This document shows, in pieces, positions 9,546 to 16,499 of a stretch of DNA of 64,000 nt. Source of the stretch: Nocardia blacklockiae. Lineage in GTDB: Bacteria; Actinomycetota; Actinomycetes; Mycobacteriales; Mycobacteriaceae. The stretch is from contig NZ_JADLRJ010000020.1 of assembly GCF_015477355.1 (NCBI RefSeq), positions 1 through 64,000 of the forward strand, written 5' to 3'. How positions within the stretch are numbered: the stretch's first letter is position 1; each line of letters starts with the position of its first letter. Position numbers and translations under genes: made by a program. The notes under the pieces are model-generated. The model was given only the letters and a program-made list of their open reading frames with translations. It had not been told where the DNA came from and did not search any database.

Positions 9546-9564
9546 ATTTATTGTACCGATAAAT
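9546..9564. promoter_or_regulatory. AT-rich inverted repeat upstream of small helical ORF
   Basis: ATTTAT (9546-9551) and ATAAAT (9559-9564) form perfect 6-base arms around TGTACCG. The AT-richness stands out sharply in this GC-rich DNA. It lies 30 bases upstream of the start of the 85-residue ORF on the minus strand, where an operator or promoter would be expected. The binding protein is not known. Confidence 0.35.
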
Positions 9565-9613
9565 AACGGCACATCAACCGTCGGTCTATAGCGGAAGTCG
9601 CGCGGCACCGCGA

Positions 9614-9913
9614 TTACGAAGGGTTCGCCTCGGCGACCACGAGGAGGCTGCGCACCAGATCGGCGGCTTCTCGGGAGGCGAGCCGATAGCGGATGACACG
9701 CCCCTCCCGCAGGCCGGTCACGAGTCCGGCGGTCCGCAGGACGGCCAGGTGATTGGACATGTTGGGCTGCGTCACGCCCGTGCGGTCGGTCAGCTCGCTC
9801 ACCGACGCGTCTCCCCCGGCGAGAATGCGCAGCACCGCGAGCCGGACATCGCAGCTCAACGCCCGCCCGATCGCCGCGAGCCGCGCATCGATTCCACCGC
9901 CGTTGTCATTCAT
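9614..9913 (-). CDS. ArsR-family winged-helix transcriptional regulator
   Basis: The 99-residue protein is an ArsR/SmtB-type repressor: CDVRLAVLRILAGG (first helix), SVSELTDRTGVTQPNMSNHLAVL (recognition helix-turn-helix) and the winged segment LVTGLREGRVIRYRL. The metal-binding CVC of ArsR itself is missing, so it is a non-classical member sensing something else. It is divergent from the SDR gene with an 88-base gap that carries repeated motifs, so autoregulation and control of the SDR are likely. Confidence 0.88.
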   Translation of the reverse strand: MNDNGGGIDARLAAIGRALSCDVRLAVLRILAGGDASVSELTDRTGVTQPNMSNHLAVLRTAGLVTGLREGRVIRYRLASREAADLVRSLLVVAEANPS

Positions 9914-9920
9914 CAGTAGG

Positions 9921-9960
9921 CAATGATACTTTATGCTTCAATATCAGCCTTCAATGATGT
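9921..9960. promoter_or_regulatory. Repeated CAATGAT motifs in arsR/SDR divergent region
   Basis: CAATGAT occurs at 9921-9927 and 9952-9958, in the same orientation and 31 bases apart (about three helical turns). TTCAAT also occurs twice between and within them. The stretch is AT-rich compared with its surroundings and lies between the divergent starts of the ArsR-type gene (9913) and the SDR gene (10002). It is a plausible operator pair for the regulator, by position and repetition only. Confidence 0.4.
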
Positions 9961-10001
9961 ATTAACGGCGCGCGCGCATAAGGACGAAAGGCTCGATCAC
10001 C

Positions 10002-10772
10002 TTGGCCGAGAACAAAATCGCCGTGGTCACCGGCGCGAGCAAGGGCATCGGCCTGGCGGTCACCGAAGCGCTTCTGGCCGAGGGCTATCGAGTCGTCGCT
10101 GGGGCCCGCACCATCAGTCCCGAACTCCGGCTGCTCACCCCGCACACGCTCGCCGTCGACCTCGCCACGCCCGGCGGGCCGGCGGATCTCGTCGCCGTCG
10201 CCTCGGCACTCGGCGGGATCGACCTGCTGGTCAACAATGTCGGCGGAACCAGCGGACCGCATCCGGGCGGCTTCCTGGCGGTCACCGACGAAGACTGGCT
10301 GCACACCCTGGAGGCGACGCTGTTCAGCGCGATCCGGGCCAGTCGCGCGGCACTGCCGAGTCTCGTCGAACGCGGCGGGCAGATCATTACTATCGGCTCG
10401 GTCAACGCACGGCGTCCGGCACCGCACCTCGTGGATCTCGCCGCGGCGAAGGCGGCTCTCCTGACTCTCGGCAAGGCTCTCGCCGAGGAATTCGGCCCGC
10501 GCGGAGTCCGGGTCAACACCGTCTCACCTGGTCCGGTCCGGACTGCTGTCTGGACCGAGCCGGGCAGCACCGGGGACACGCTCGCCCGCCAACGTGGTCT
10601 GTCTCAGGACGAACTGCTCGACACGCTGCCCGCCGCTTTCGGCATGTCCACGAGCCGAATTGCCGAACCGGCCGAGATCGCCGCCCTGGTCGCGTTCCTG
10701 GCCTCGGGAAAGGCGCCCAATATCCACGGTGCCGACCTCGTCGTAGACGGCGGCCTGCGCAAGGAGATCTGA
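10002..10772 (+). CDS. SDR-family protein with the catalytic Tyr replaced by Leu
   Basis: A 256-residue short-chain dehydrogenase/reductase. The cofactor motif TGASKGIG is at 10-17, the NNVGG strand motif is present, and the catalytic-type Ser is kept (IGSVN, Ser133). In the YxxxK motif the Lys is kept at 150, but position 146 is Leu (codon CTC) where Tyr is expected. Loss of the Tyr should abolish ordinary SDR chemistry unless another residue substitutes. The start is a TTG at 10002 with GAAAGG 11 bases upstream; no better start is in frame. It is divergent from the ArsR-type gene and is probably its target. Confidence 0.8.
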   Translation: MAENKIAVVTGASKGIGLAVTEALLAEGYRVVAGARTISPELRLLTPHTLAVDLATPGGPADLVAVASALGGIDLLVNNVGGTSGPHPGGFLAVTDEDWLHTLEATLFSAIRASRAALPSLVERGGQIITIGSVNARRPAPHLVDLAAAKAALLTLGKALAEEFGPRGVRVNTVSPGPVRTAVWTEPGSTGDTLARQRGLSQDELLDTLPAAFGMSTSRIAEPAEIAALVAFLASGKAPNIHGADLVVDGGLRKEI

Positions 10773-10791
10773 CGCGCGGCCGCCGACGCGA

Positions 10792-10935
10792 TCACAACAG
10801 AGCTAGCGCCAAACCCAATGCGGCGATCAGAAACGCCCAGACCAGAATGACAGCCTGCCCCGACACCTCGGTGCCGAAGCAGTTCGCCACACGAATCCGC
10901 CGATGATCATGGGTGACGGGCGCGGAGCCGGTCAT
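10792..10935 (-). CDS. Small single-pass membrane protein, 47 residues
   Basis: This short frame encodes MTGSAPVTHDHRR, then one hydrophobic helix (AVILVWAFLIAALGLALALL) reaching the C-terminus. A strong GAGGAG lies 9 bases before the ATG at 10935; ATGs at 10941 and 10944 are also in frame. It ends 20 bases from the SDR stop on the opposite strand and is divergent from iolB. No family is known. The clean Shine-Dalgarno sequence and the well-formed terminal helix argue that it is translated. Confidence 0.45.
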   Translation of the reverse strand: MTGSAPVTHDHRRIRVANCFGTEVSGQAVILVWAFLIAALGLALALL

Positions 10936-10958
10936 CGTCATCATCTCCTCGATTCTCG

Positions 10959-11072
10959 ATGTGCTGCGGACATTCGTGGCGATACCCGAAGATCAAGGAC
11001 GGCAACGACATCGAGCCGTGGAAAAATATGGCGAAGCTCACCCCATCCGCCGACCGGGAAGGCCCGCCGTGA
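10959..11072 (+). CDS. Possible 37-residue leader ORF coupled to iolB
   Basis: An ATG at 10959 opens a frame of 37 codons (MCCGHSWRYPK to a PSADREGPP end) whose TGA overlaps the GTG start of iolB at 11069-11072. The overlap would allow translational coupling. No clear ribosome binding site is seen before the ATG. It may be a leader peptide, the remnant of a lost upstream gene, or chance. Confidence 0.22.
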   Translation: MCCGHSWRYPKIKDGNDIEPWKNMAKLTPSADREGPP

Positions 11073-11947
11073 CCGACCGCCCGAGCAGGTTCCACATCCC
11101 CGCCGGCAGCGCTCGGCCGCCGTACACCGTGGCCGTCACCCGGGAGAGAGCGGGCTGGGAGTACTGCACGCTGCACGTCGCCGAATTGGCGGCCGGGCAG
11201 ACGATCCGGTTGCGGAGCGGTGGCGACGAGATCGTCGTGGTGCCGCTGTCCGGGTCCTGCGTCGTGGCTTGCGGCGGGCAGAGCTATGAATTGTCCGGCC
11301 GCGACAGCGTTTTCGACGGGCCGACGGATTTCGCGTACGTCGGCCGCGCGAGCGACTATCTGCTCACCAGTGCGCGCGGCGGCCGTTTCGCCCTCGGCGG
11401 CGCACCGGCGGCGCGCGCCCTGCCGTTCCGGTACGTGCCCGCCGCCGAGGTCGCCGTGGAACTGCGCGGCGCGGGCGCCTGCAGCCGCCAGGTGCACAAC
11501 TTCGCGATGGACGCCTTCGACGCCGACTCCGTCCTGGCGTGCGAGGTGCTCACCCCGGGCGGCAACTGGTCGTCGTACCCGGCGCACAAACACGACGAGC
11601 ACTCCGCCCGCGAAACGCCGCTGGAGGAAATCTACTATTTCGAATTCGCCACCGGCGCAACGGGTTCGCCCGGCTTCGGCTACCACCGCGTGTACGGCAC
11701 GGCGGACCGGCCCATCGATGTCCTCGCAGAGGTGCGCGGCGGTGACGTGGTACTCGTCCCGCACGGTTATCACGGCCCGTCCGTCGCCGCCCCCGGCCAC
11801 CACATGTACTACCTCAACATCATGGCCGGTCCGGAACGCGCCTGGCGCAGCTGCGACGACCCCGCTCACGCCTGGCTGCGCGACACCTGGCCCGACACGC
11901 CCGTCGACCCCCGGCTCCCCCTGGGCACGAACGGCTTTCAGCGCTGA
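11069..11947 (+). CDS. iolB: 5-deoxy-glucuronate isomerase
   Basis: The 292-residue protein matches IolB, which converts 5-deoxy-glucuronic acid to 2-deoxy-5-keto-gluconate in myo-inositol catabolism in the cytoplasm. Seen: the family opening HIPAGSARPPYTVAVTRERA, the cupin segment with metal-ligand-like His/Glu (PAHKHDE, then LEEIYYFEF), YHRVYG, and the end motif HMYYLNIMAGP. The GTG start at 11069 has GGGAAGG 7 bases upstream. Its length fits the family (about 270-300). No other iol gene is in the window, so the pathway must be encoded elsewhere or this copy acts alone. Confidence 0.9.
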   Translation: MTDRPSRFHIPAGSARPPYTVAVTRERAGWEYCTLHVAELAAGQTIRLRSGGDEIVVVPLSGSCVVACGGQSYELSGRDSVFDGPTDFAYVGRASDYLLTSARGGRFALGGAPAARALPFRYVPAAEVAVELRGAGACSRQVHNFAMDAFDADSVLACEVLTPGGNWSSYPAHKHDEHSARETPLEEIYYFEFATGATGSPGFGYHRVYGTADRPIDVLAEVRGGDVVLVPHGYHGPSVAAPGHHMYYLNIMAGPERAWRSCDDPAHAWLRDTWPDTPVDPRLPLGTNGFQR

Positions 11948-12002
11948 CACCTCCACCACCGCACAGGCTCCGGCGCGAAGGAACGCTCGCCCGGCGTCGC
12001 GG

Positions 12003-12980
12003 CTACCGGACGGGAAGCACCGCAGCCGCCGGGTCGCCGGGGACGATGTCGCGGGTGGGTCCGGTGCCGACAGCCATTGCGTGAGCGTCGATGTCGAGGG
12101 TTTCCGGACCGCGCAGGGCCGCCTCGCAGCGCCGGGACAGATCGTGCCGATCGGTGCCCGGCTGCTCGAGCGGCAGCAGGACCACCTCGGCGACAACGCC
12201 TTTGGAGCGGATCACGCGGCGCGCGGAGTCCAGGAAGGTGTCGAAGCCAACGAAGCCGGGCACCGTCGACAGCTCACCGTCGCGGTCGAGATAGCGAACG
12301 CGGATCGGCTGCACGGGCCGGCCGGAATCCACGGCGGCCTGGAACAGGGCGGGCCGCAGGCGGCCGTGCGCCCGGCCGCACCAGGTGGTGCCCTCGGGGA
12401 AGACGCCGACCCGCTCCCCCGCCGCGAGCCGCCGGGTCACGGTGGCGATCACCTCGGGCAGCTGCCGCAGTCGCTCCCGCTCGATGGGAATAACGCGCAT
12501 CAGCCGGGCGAGCCCGCCCAGCACCGGCCACTCGACCAGGTCCGCGCGCGCCACGAAACCCATCGGCAGCACCGCGGCGAGGGTGAGCACGTCGGTCCAG
12601 CCCACGTGGCCGGCGACCACGAGCAGCCCCTCATCGGCCGCTCGCGCACCGCCGGCCGGCCGCCGCCGCGCCGGCTCCCCGCCGCGCTGATCGACGATTC
12701 GCAAACCTATTCCGCAGCAACGCAATACCGTGCGCGCGTAGCGCCGGTGCAGCCCGGTGCGCCGGCTGCGCGGCGTGACCACATTGAGCACCGGGAACGA
12801 GAGCAGCAGCGCGACCACCCCGGCCACGCGCGCCGCCGAACGCACCGCACCGGCCGCGTCGGGCACGTCGACGCAGCTGGGCCCGCACGGGCTCGACGGC
12901 ATCCAGGCGTGCACGGGCGCCGCCGGGGGGCAGGAGAGCGCGGCGGATCCGGGAGCAACCAGAGCGGGCATCGGTATCAC
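12003..12980 (-). CDS. PlsC-type 1-acylglycerol-3-phosphate acyltransferase (lyso-ornithine lipid acyltransferase candidate)
   Basis: The 325-residue protein has one hydrophobic segment near residues 50-70 and the acyltransferase blocks HxxxxD (GHVGWTD) and FPEGTT, typical of the PlsC superfamily. The GTG start at 12980 overlaps the stop of the upstream GNAT gene (GTGA), so the two are translationally coupled. This pairing mirrors OlsB/OlsA, in which an N-acyltransferase acylates ornithine and a PlsC-like enzyme adds the second fatty acid. It corresponds by order to M. tuberculosis Rv3026c. Membrane-associated action is expected. An ordinary phosphatidic-acid-forming role is the alternative. 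Confidence 0.82.
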   Translation of the reverse strand: MIPMPALVAPGSAALSCPPAAPVHAWMPSSPCGPSCVDVPDAAGAVRSAARVAGVVALLLSFPVLNVVTPRSRRTGLHRRYARTVLRCCGIGLRIVDQRGGEPARRRPAGGARAADEGLLVVAGHVGWTDVLTLAAVLPMGFVARADLVEWPVLGGLARLMRVIPIERERLRQLPEVIATVTRRLAAGERVGVFPEGTTWCGRAHGRLRPALFQAAVDSGRPVQPIRVRYLDRDGELSTVPGFVGFDTFLDSARRVIRSKGVVAEVVLLPLEQPGTDRHDLSRRCEAALRGPETLDIDAHAMAVGTGPTRDIVPGDPAAAVLPVR

Positions 12981-13801
12981 CGTCCGTCGAAGGTGTTCGC
13001 GGCGCTCTGTAAGCGATCCAGGTAGCGCCGGTTGATGGTTTCGAGACCGAGCAGCGCCACGAAGTCCGCGACGCCGAAATCCGGATCGTGGGCGGGCTCG
13101 CCGCAGATCTCCGCGCCGAGCCGCAGGTAGCCGCGCAGCAGCGGCGGCAGTGTCGGTCGCGCGGGCGGAGTCAGCTCGTCCAGCGGGCGGCCGCCGACGA
13201 CCACCGGCCGGTAGGGCCGCACCCGCCGGGCCGGATCACCACTGTGCTTGGCCAGCAACAGGTCTCGCACCCCGCGCACGTTGACCCCGGCCGGGTCGGC
13301 GGGGCTGTCCTGCATCGGCACCGACACGCAGCCCATCACCCAGTCGTAGCCGGTGAGCTGGATGTAGTGCAGGATGCCCGCCCACATCAGCGTCAGCGTG
13401 GAGCCGTTGCGGTGCTCGGGCACCACGCAGGCGCGGCCCATCTCGACGATCCGCCGACCCTCGGGATCCATTGCGGTCAGGTCGAATTCGGTGGCGGTGT
13501 AGTAGCCGCCCGCCGCCGCGACCTGATGCGGCGGCAGCATCCGGTAGCAGCCGACGAAGTCCTCGGTGCGGTCGTCGCGCACCAGCAGGTGGTCGCAGAA
13601 CTCGTCGAAGCGGTCGGCGTCCAGGCCGTCGGCGCGCTCGGGGATGCGGAATCCGGGCTCGGCGGCGAAGACCTGGTAGCGCAGCCGCTGTGCGGCCCGG
13701 CGATGCTCCGCGTCGGAGGACACGACCAGCGAGTACCGCGGCCGGTCCGCTCCCGGGTCCGTCGTGCGGGCCGGCGCTGTCAGCACGGACATTGTTGTCA
13801 T
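12977..13801 (-). CDS. GNAT acyltransferase, OlsB/hemolysin-like
   Basis: The 274-residue protein matches the OlsB-like 'hemolysin' GNAT family that makes lyso-ornithine lipid from ornithine and acyl-ACP. Seen: LRYQVFAAEPGF, the catalytic region VEMGRACVVPEHRNG, and a central YDWVMGCVSVP strand. The start at 13801 (MTTMSVL) precedes the conserved part; another ATG is at 13792. It overlaps the downstream PlsC-type gene by one GTGA junction, so the products probably act in sequence. Order matches Rv3027c. Whether the amino donor is ornithine is inferred from the pairing. Confidence 0.82.
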   Translation of the reverse strand: MTTMSVLTAPARTTDPGADRPRYSLVVSSDAEHRRAAQRLRYQVFAAEPGFRIPERADGLDADRFDEFCDHLLVRDDRTEDFVGCYRMLPPHQVAAAGGYYTATEFDLTAMDPEGRRIVEMGRACVVPEHRNGSTLTLMWAGILHYIQLTGYDWVMGCVSVPMQDSPADPAGVNVRGVRDLLLAKHSGDPARRVRPYRPVVVGGRPLDELTPPARPTLPPLLRGYLRLGAEICGEPAHDPDFGVADFVALLGLETINRRYLDRLQSAANTFDGR

Positions 13802-13957
13802 GGTCCGATGAAGCCAGTCCGAGTCGGCGACGCGGCTACCACCGAGTGTCCTGCCGATGCCAGTCGGGTGAACGAGACGACGATCACACCTGACGTTCAC
13901 CGTGCCGACGCGTCGGGTTCGCCCAGTTTGCGTGCCGCACAACGGGAAAAGGCCGAC

Positions 13958-13979
13958 GCCCCGCCCCGACCGGCGGGGC
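13958..13979 (-). terminator. Rho-independent-type terminator after ABC permease
   Basis: GCCCCGCC (13958-13965) pairs with GGCGGGGC (13972-13979) around a 6-base loop. On the minus strand the hairpin is followed by GTCGGCC and TTTT (13947-13950). It lies 19 bases past the permease stop at 13998 and separates the exporter unit from the GNAT gene. Confidence 0.6.
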
Positions 13980-13997
13980 AGGGCGAAGGCGTGCGGC

Positions 13998-14759
13998 TCA
14001 GGCGTTCTCGCGCGCGAAACTGCGGGCGCCCAGCACCAGCAGCGCCAGCGCGACGGCGAGGGTGAGCCCGGTCCCCCAGTACACCTCGGAGTCCCCGAAA
14101 TCGCCGCGGAACAGTGCCCGCGCCGCCTCCACGGTGTGCGAGAAGGGATTCACCGTGCCGATGTGCTGCAACCACTTCGGGCCGACGCTGAGCGGCAGCA
14201 GGATCCCGGACAGCAGCATCAACGGCACGGACACGGTATTGAGGACCGAGGCGAGCGTGTCCTCCGAGCGCGCCCACAGCCCCAGCGCGTAGGACGCCGC
14301 CGCCAGGCCCGCACCCATCACGGCGATCAGCAGCAGCGACAGCACCAGTCCGAGCGGGTCGGGCCGCAGCCCGAAGGCCAGCACGGCCACCGCCACCAGC
14401 AGCAGCGCCTGCACGATCAGCACGACCATGTCCTTGAGCACCCGGCCGAGCAGCAGGGCGCCCCGGCTCGCGGGCGTCACCCGCTGCCGCTCCACGACCC
14501 CCGCGCGCAACTCCATGACGAGGCCGAAACCGACATAGATCGCGCCGAACAACCCGATCTGGATGACCAGCGCCGGAGTCAGTACCTTCCACGGATCCGC
14601 GTCCGGCCCCAGCGCCGGGGCGATGCCCTTCACCAGCGGGCCGAACAGCACCAGATACAGCACCGGCTGCGACAACCCGATCAGCACCCAGACCGGGTTG
14701 CGCAGGTTGGACCGCAGCTGGGACCAGAAGATCAGTCCGGTGTCGCGCAGGAAAGTCAT
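13998..14759 (-). CDS. ABC-2 type exporter permease (DrrB-like)
   Basis: The 253-residue protein has six predicted membrane helices and the ABC-2/DrrB pattern: LRNPVWVLIGLSQPVLYLVLFG, MELRAGVVERQRVTP (the coupling segment) and a late NPFSHTVEAAR. Its ATG overlaps the stop of the ATP-binding gene by ATGA, so the two subunits are translationally coupled. Together they form an exporter of the daunorubicin-resistance type, usually for hydrophobic drugs or lipids. The substrate is unknown. The upstream PadR gene probably regulates the pair. Confidence 0.88.
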   Translation of the reverse strand: MTFLRDTGLIFWSQLRSNLRNPVWVLIGLSQPVLYLVLFGPLVKGIAPALGPDADPWKVLTPALVIQIGLFGAIYVGFGLVMELRAGVVERQRVTPASRGALLLGRVLKDMVVLIVQALLLVAVAVLAFGLRPDPLGLVLSLLLIAVMGAGLAAASYALGLWARSEDTLASVLNTVSVPLMLLSGILLPLSVGPKWLQHIGTVNPFSHTVEAARALFRGDFGDSEVYWGTGLTLAVALALLVLGARSFARENA

Positions 14760-15763
14760 GATCGGTCCGCCTCTCGCAGCGAGCGTCCGGTGAGGGTCAG
14801 GAAGACGTCGTCGAGGCTCGGGCGTTTGACGGTGAGCGCGCCGGCCGCGATGCCGCGCTCGTCGAGGGCGCGCAGCAGCGGCACCACGGCGGCGTCGCCC
14901 CGTTCGACGGTCAGGTGCAGCACCGTCTCGCCCGCGCCCTCGGCCCGCACCCGCGACCGCACGTCGAGCGCCGACTCGGCCACCTCGAGCGCGAGATCGG
15001 CTTGTGCGCTGTCGATTTCGATGCTGACGACGTCACCGGAGATGCGCCGCTTGAGTTCGTCCGGCGTGCCCTCGGCGACGATGCGGCCGTGGTCCATGAC
15101 GAGGATCCGGTCGCACAGCGCGTCGGCCTCCTCGAGGTAGTGGGTGGTGAGCACGATGGTGGTGCCGCGCGCCCGCAGCCCGCGGATGTGCTCCCAGAGG
15201 TTGGCGCGGCTCTGCGGATCCAGCCCCGTGGTGGGCTCGTCCAGGTAGATCAGTCGCGGACCGTGTACCAGGCCGAGGGCGATGTCCACCCGGCGACGCT
15301 GCCCGCCGGAGAGCTGACCGCATTTGCGGCCGCCGAGCCCGTCCAGGTCCAGGGCGCTCAGCAGTGCCTCCGCATTGCGCCGCGCGGCCGCCTTGTCGAG
15401 GCCGAAAAGCCTTGCCTGCAGGATCAATTCGTCGATCACGAGTTGGGCCTCGTTGGTCGAGCCGCCCTGCGCGACGTAGCCGATGCGTGAGCGCACCGTG
15501 CGCGGTTCGGCGCGCAGCGGGGCGTCGGCGACCACCGCCTCGCCCGCGGTGGGCGTGATCAGGGTGCTGAGCATGCGCAGCGTCGTGGTCTTGCCGGCCC
15601 CGTTGGGGCCGAGCAGGCCGACGATCTCGCCGTCGTGCACGTCGAAATCGACGCCCGCGACGGCCTCGACCGGACCCGTCTTCGTCTGAAACGTTCTGGC
15701 CAGCCCCCGAACTCGGATCACCGAGGTGCGAGTGTGGCCACGAACCGTAGCCATCGTTTCCAT
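14756..15763 (-). CDS. ABC exporter ATP-binding protein (DrrA-like)
   Basis: A 335-residue ATPase with Walker A GPNGAGKTTT, a Q-loop region, signature LSGGQRRR, Walker B RLIYLDEPTTGLD and H-loop LTTHYLEEAD. A DrrA-type C-terminal extension ends SLDDVFLTLTGRSL. It energises the permease encoded downstream (ATGA overlap). It lies 57 bases downstream of the PadR gene on the same strand, with an inverted repeat in the gap. Two start choices (15763 and 15754) differ by three residues. Confidence 0.9.
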   Translation of the reverse strand: METMATVRGHTRTSVIRVRGLARTFQTKTGPVEAVAGVDFDVHDGEIVGLLGPNGAGKTTTLRMLSTLITPTAGEAVVADAPLRAEPRTVRSRIGYVAQGGSTNEAQLVIDELILQARLFGLDKAAARRNAEALLSALDLDGLGGRKCGQLSGGQRRRVDIALGLVHGPRLIYLDEPTTGLDPQSRANLWEHIRGLRARGTTIVLTTHYLEEADALCDRILVMDHGRIVAEGTPDELKRRISGDVVSIEIDSAQADLALEVAESALDVRSRVRAEGAGETVLHLTVERGDAAVVPLLRALDERGIAAGALTVKRPSLDDVFLTLTGRSLREADRS

Positions 15764-15795
15764 GCCGGTAACGGTAGGAACGACGGCTCAAATAG

Positions 15796-15819
15796 TCAAG
15801 CTTTACTATTCAGACTTGA
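15796..15819. promoter_or_regulatory. Inverted repeat between padR-type and ABC genes
   Basis: TCAAG (15796-15800) and CTTGA (15815-15819) are 5-base inverted arms around an AT-rich 14-base spacer, in the 57-base gap between the PadR-type gene stop and the ABC ATPase start. PadR operators are usually short AT-rich dyads, so this may be its site or an internal promoter. The arms are short. Confidence 0.35.
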
Positions 15820-16458
15820 TCAACTGGCGGAACCACCCGCCTCCTGGTCCCGCTGCGGCGTGAGCGCCTCGTAGGGCTCGCGAGACCACACATCCAGTTC
15901 GCGAGTCTCGATGCGCTGCAAGGTCTTCCGGGTCCATTCCAGGTCCGCGCGGGTGTGGTCGGCGGCCAGCCGCATGCTGTCCGCGACGTGGTACGGCTCG
16001 GTCTCGCGCGGGTCGCCGCTGCCGGACAGGATGCGGTCCACCTCGCGGTCCAGGTAGACCAGGTCGGCCTCGAACTTCAGGATGCGGCTGCGCAGCGCGG
16101 CGATCACCTCGTCGCGCGGCGCGTACGGGATCAGCGCCACCGCCGCGTAGTACGGGTGCTTCGGCTGCTCGGCCGACCACAGCGCCTCGCGCAGCAGGTC
16201 GCCGAACACCTTCTCCCCCTCGGCGGTGAGGCGATAGCTGGTGCGCTCCGGCCGCGCCCCGTCCTGCCCCACGCCTTCGACTGCGATCAGTCCGTCGCGC
16301 TGCATCGTCTTCAGCGCGCCGTACACCGAACCGGGCTTGACGGTCGCCCACTCGTCGGCGTGCCAGGACAGCAACTCCCGCCGCACGTCGTAGCCGTGCA
16401 CGGGTTGCAGCATGCGCACGACAGCCAGCACCAGCATGCGCGTCGTCGGAACAGCCAT
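15820..16458 (-). CDS. PadR-family transcriptional regulator
   Basis: The 212-residue protein has the PadR winged helix: MLVLAVVRMLQPVHGYDVRREL, KPGSVYGALKTMQRDGLI and the RTSYRLTAEGEKVF wing, followed by a Vir_Act_alpha_C-type helical dimerisation region. PadR proteins repress transporter and stress genes and lose DNA affinity on ligand binding. The ATG at 16458 (MAVPTTRM) is the family start. It lies immediately upstream of the ABC exporter genes, the usual PadR target. It appears inserted, with the exporter, between genes that belong to the MGLP block and the GNAT pair. Confidence 0.9.
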   Translation of the reverse strand: MAVPTTRMLVLAVVRMLQPVHGYDVRRELLSWHADEWATVKPGSVYGALKTMQRDGLIAVEGVGQDGARPERTSYRLTAEGEKVFGDLLREALWSAEQPKHPYYAAVALIPYAPRDEVIAALRSRILKFEADLVYLDREVDRILSGSGDPRETEPYHVADSMRLAADHTRADLEWTRKTLQRIETRELDVWSREPYEALTPQRDQEAGGSAS

Positions 16459-16499
16459 ACCGGAAATTCTGCCCCACCCCGCGGGGCGCCCGGCCGACC

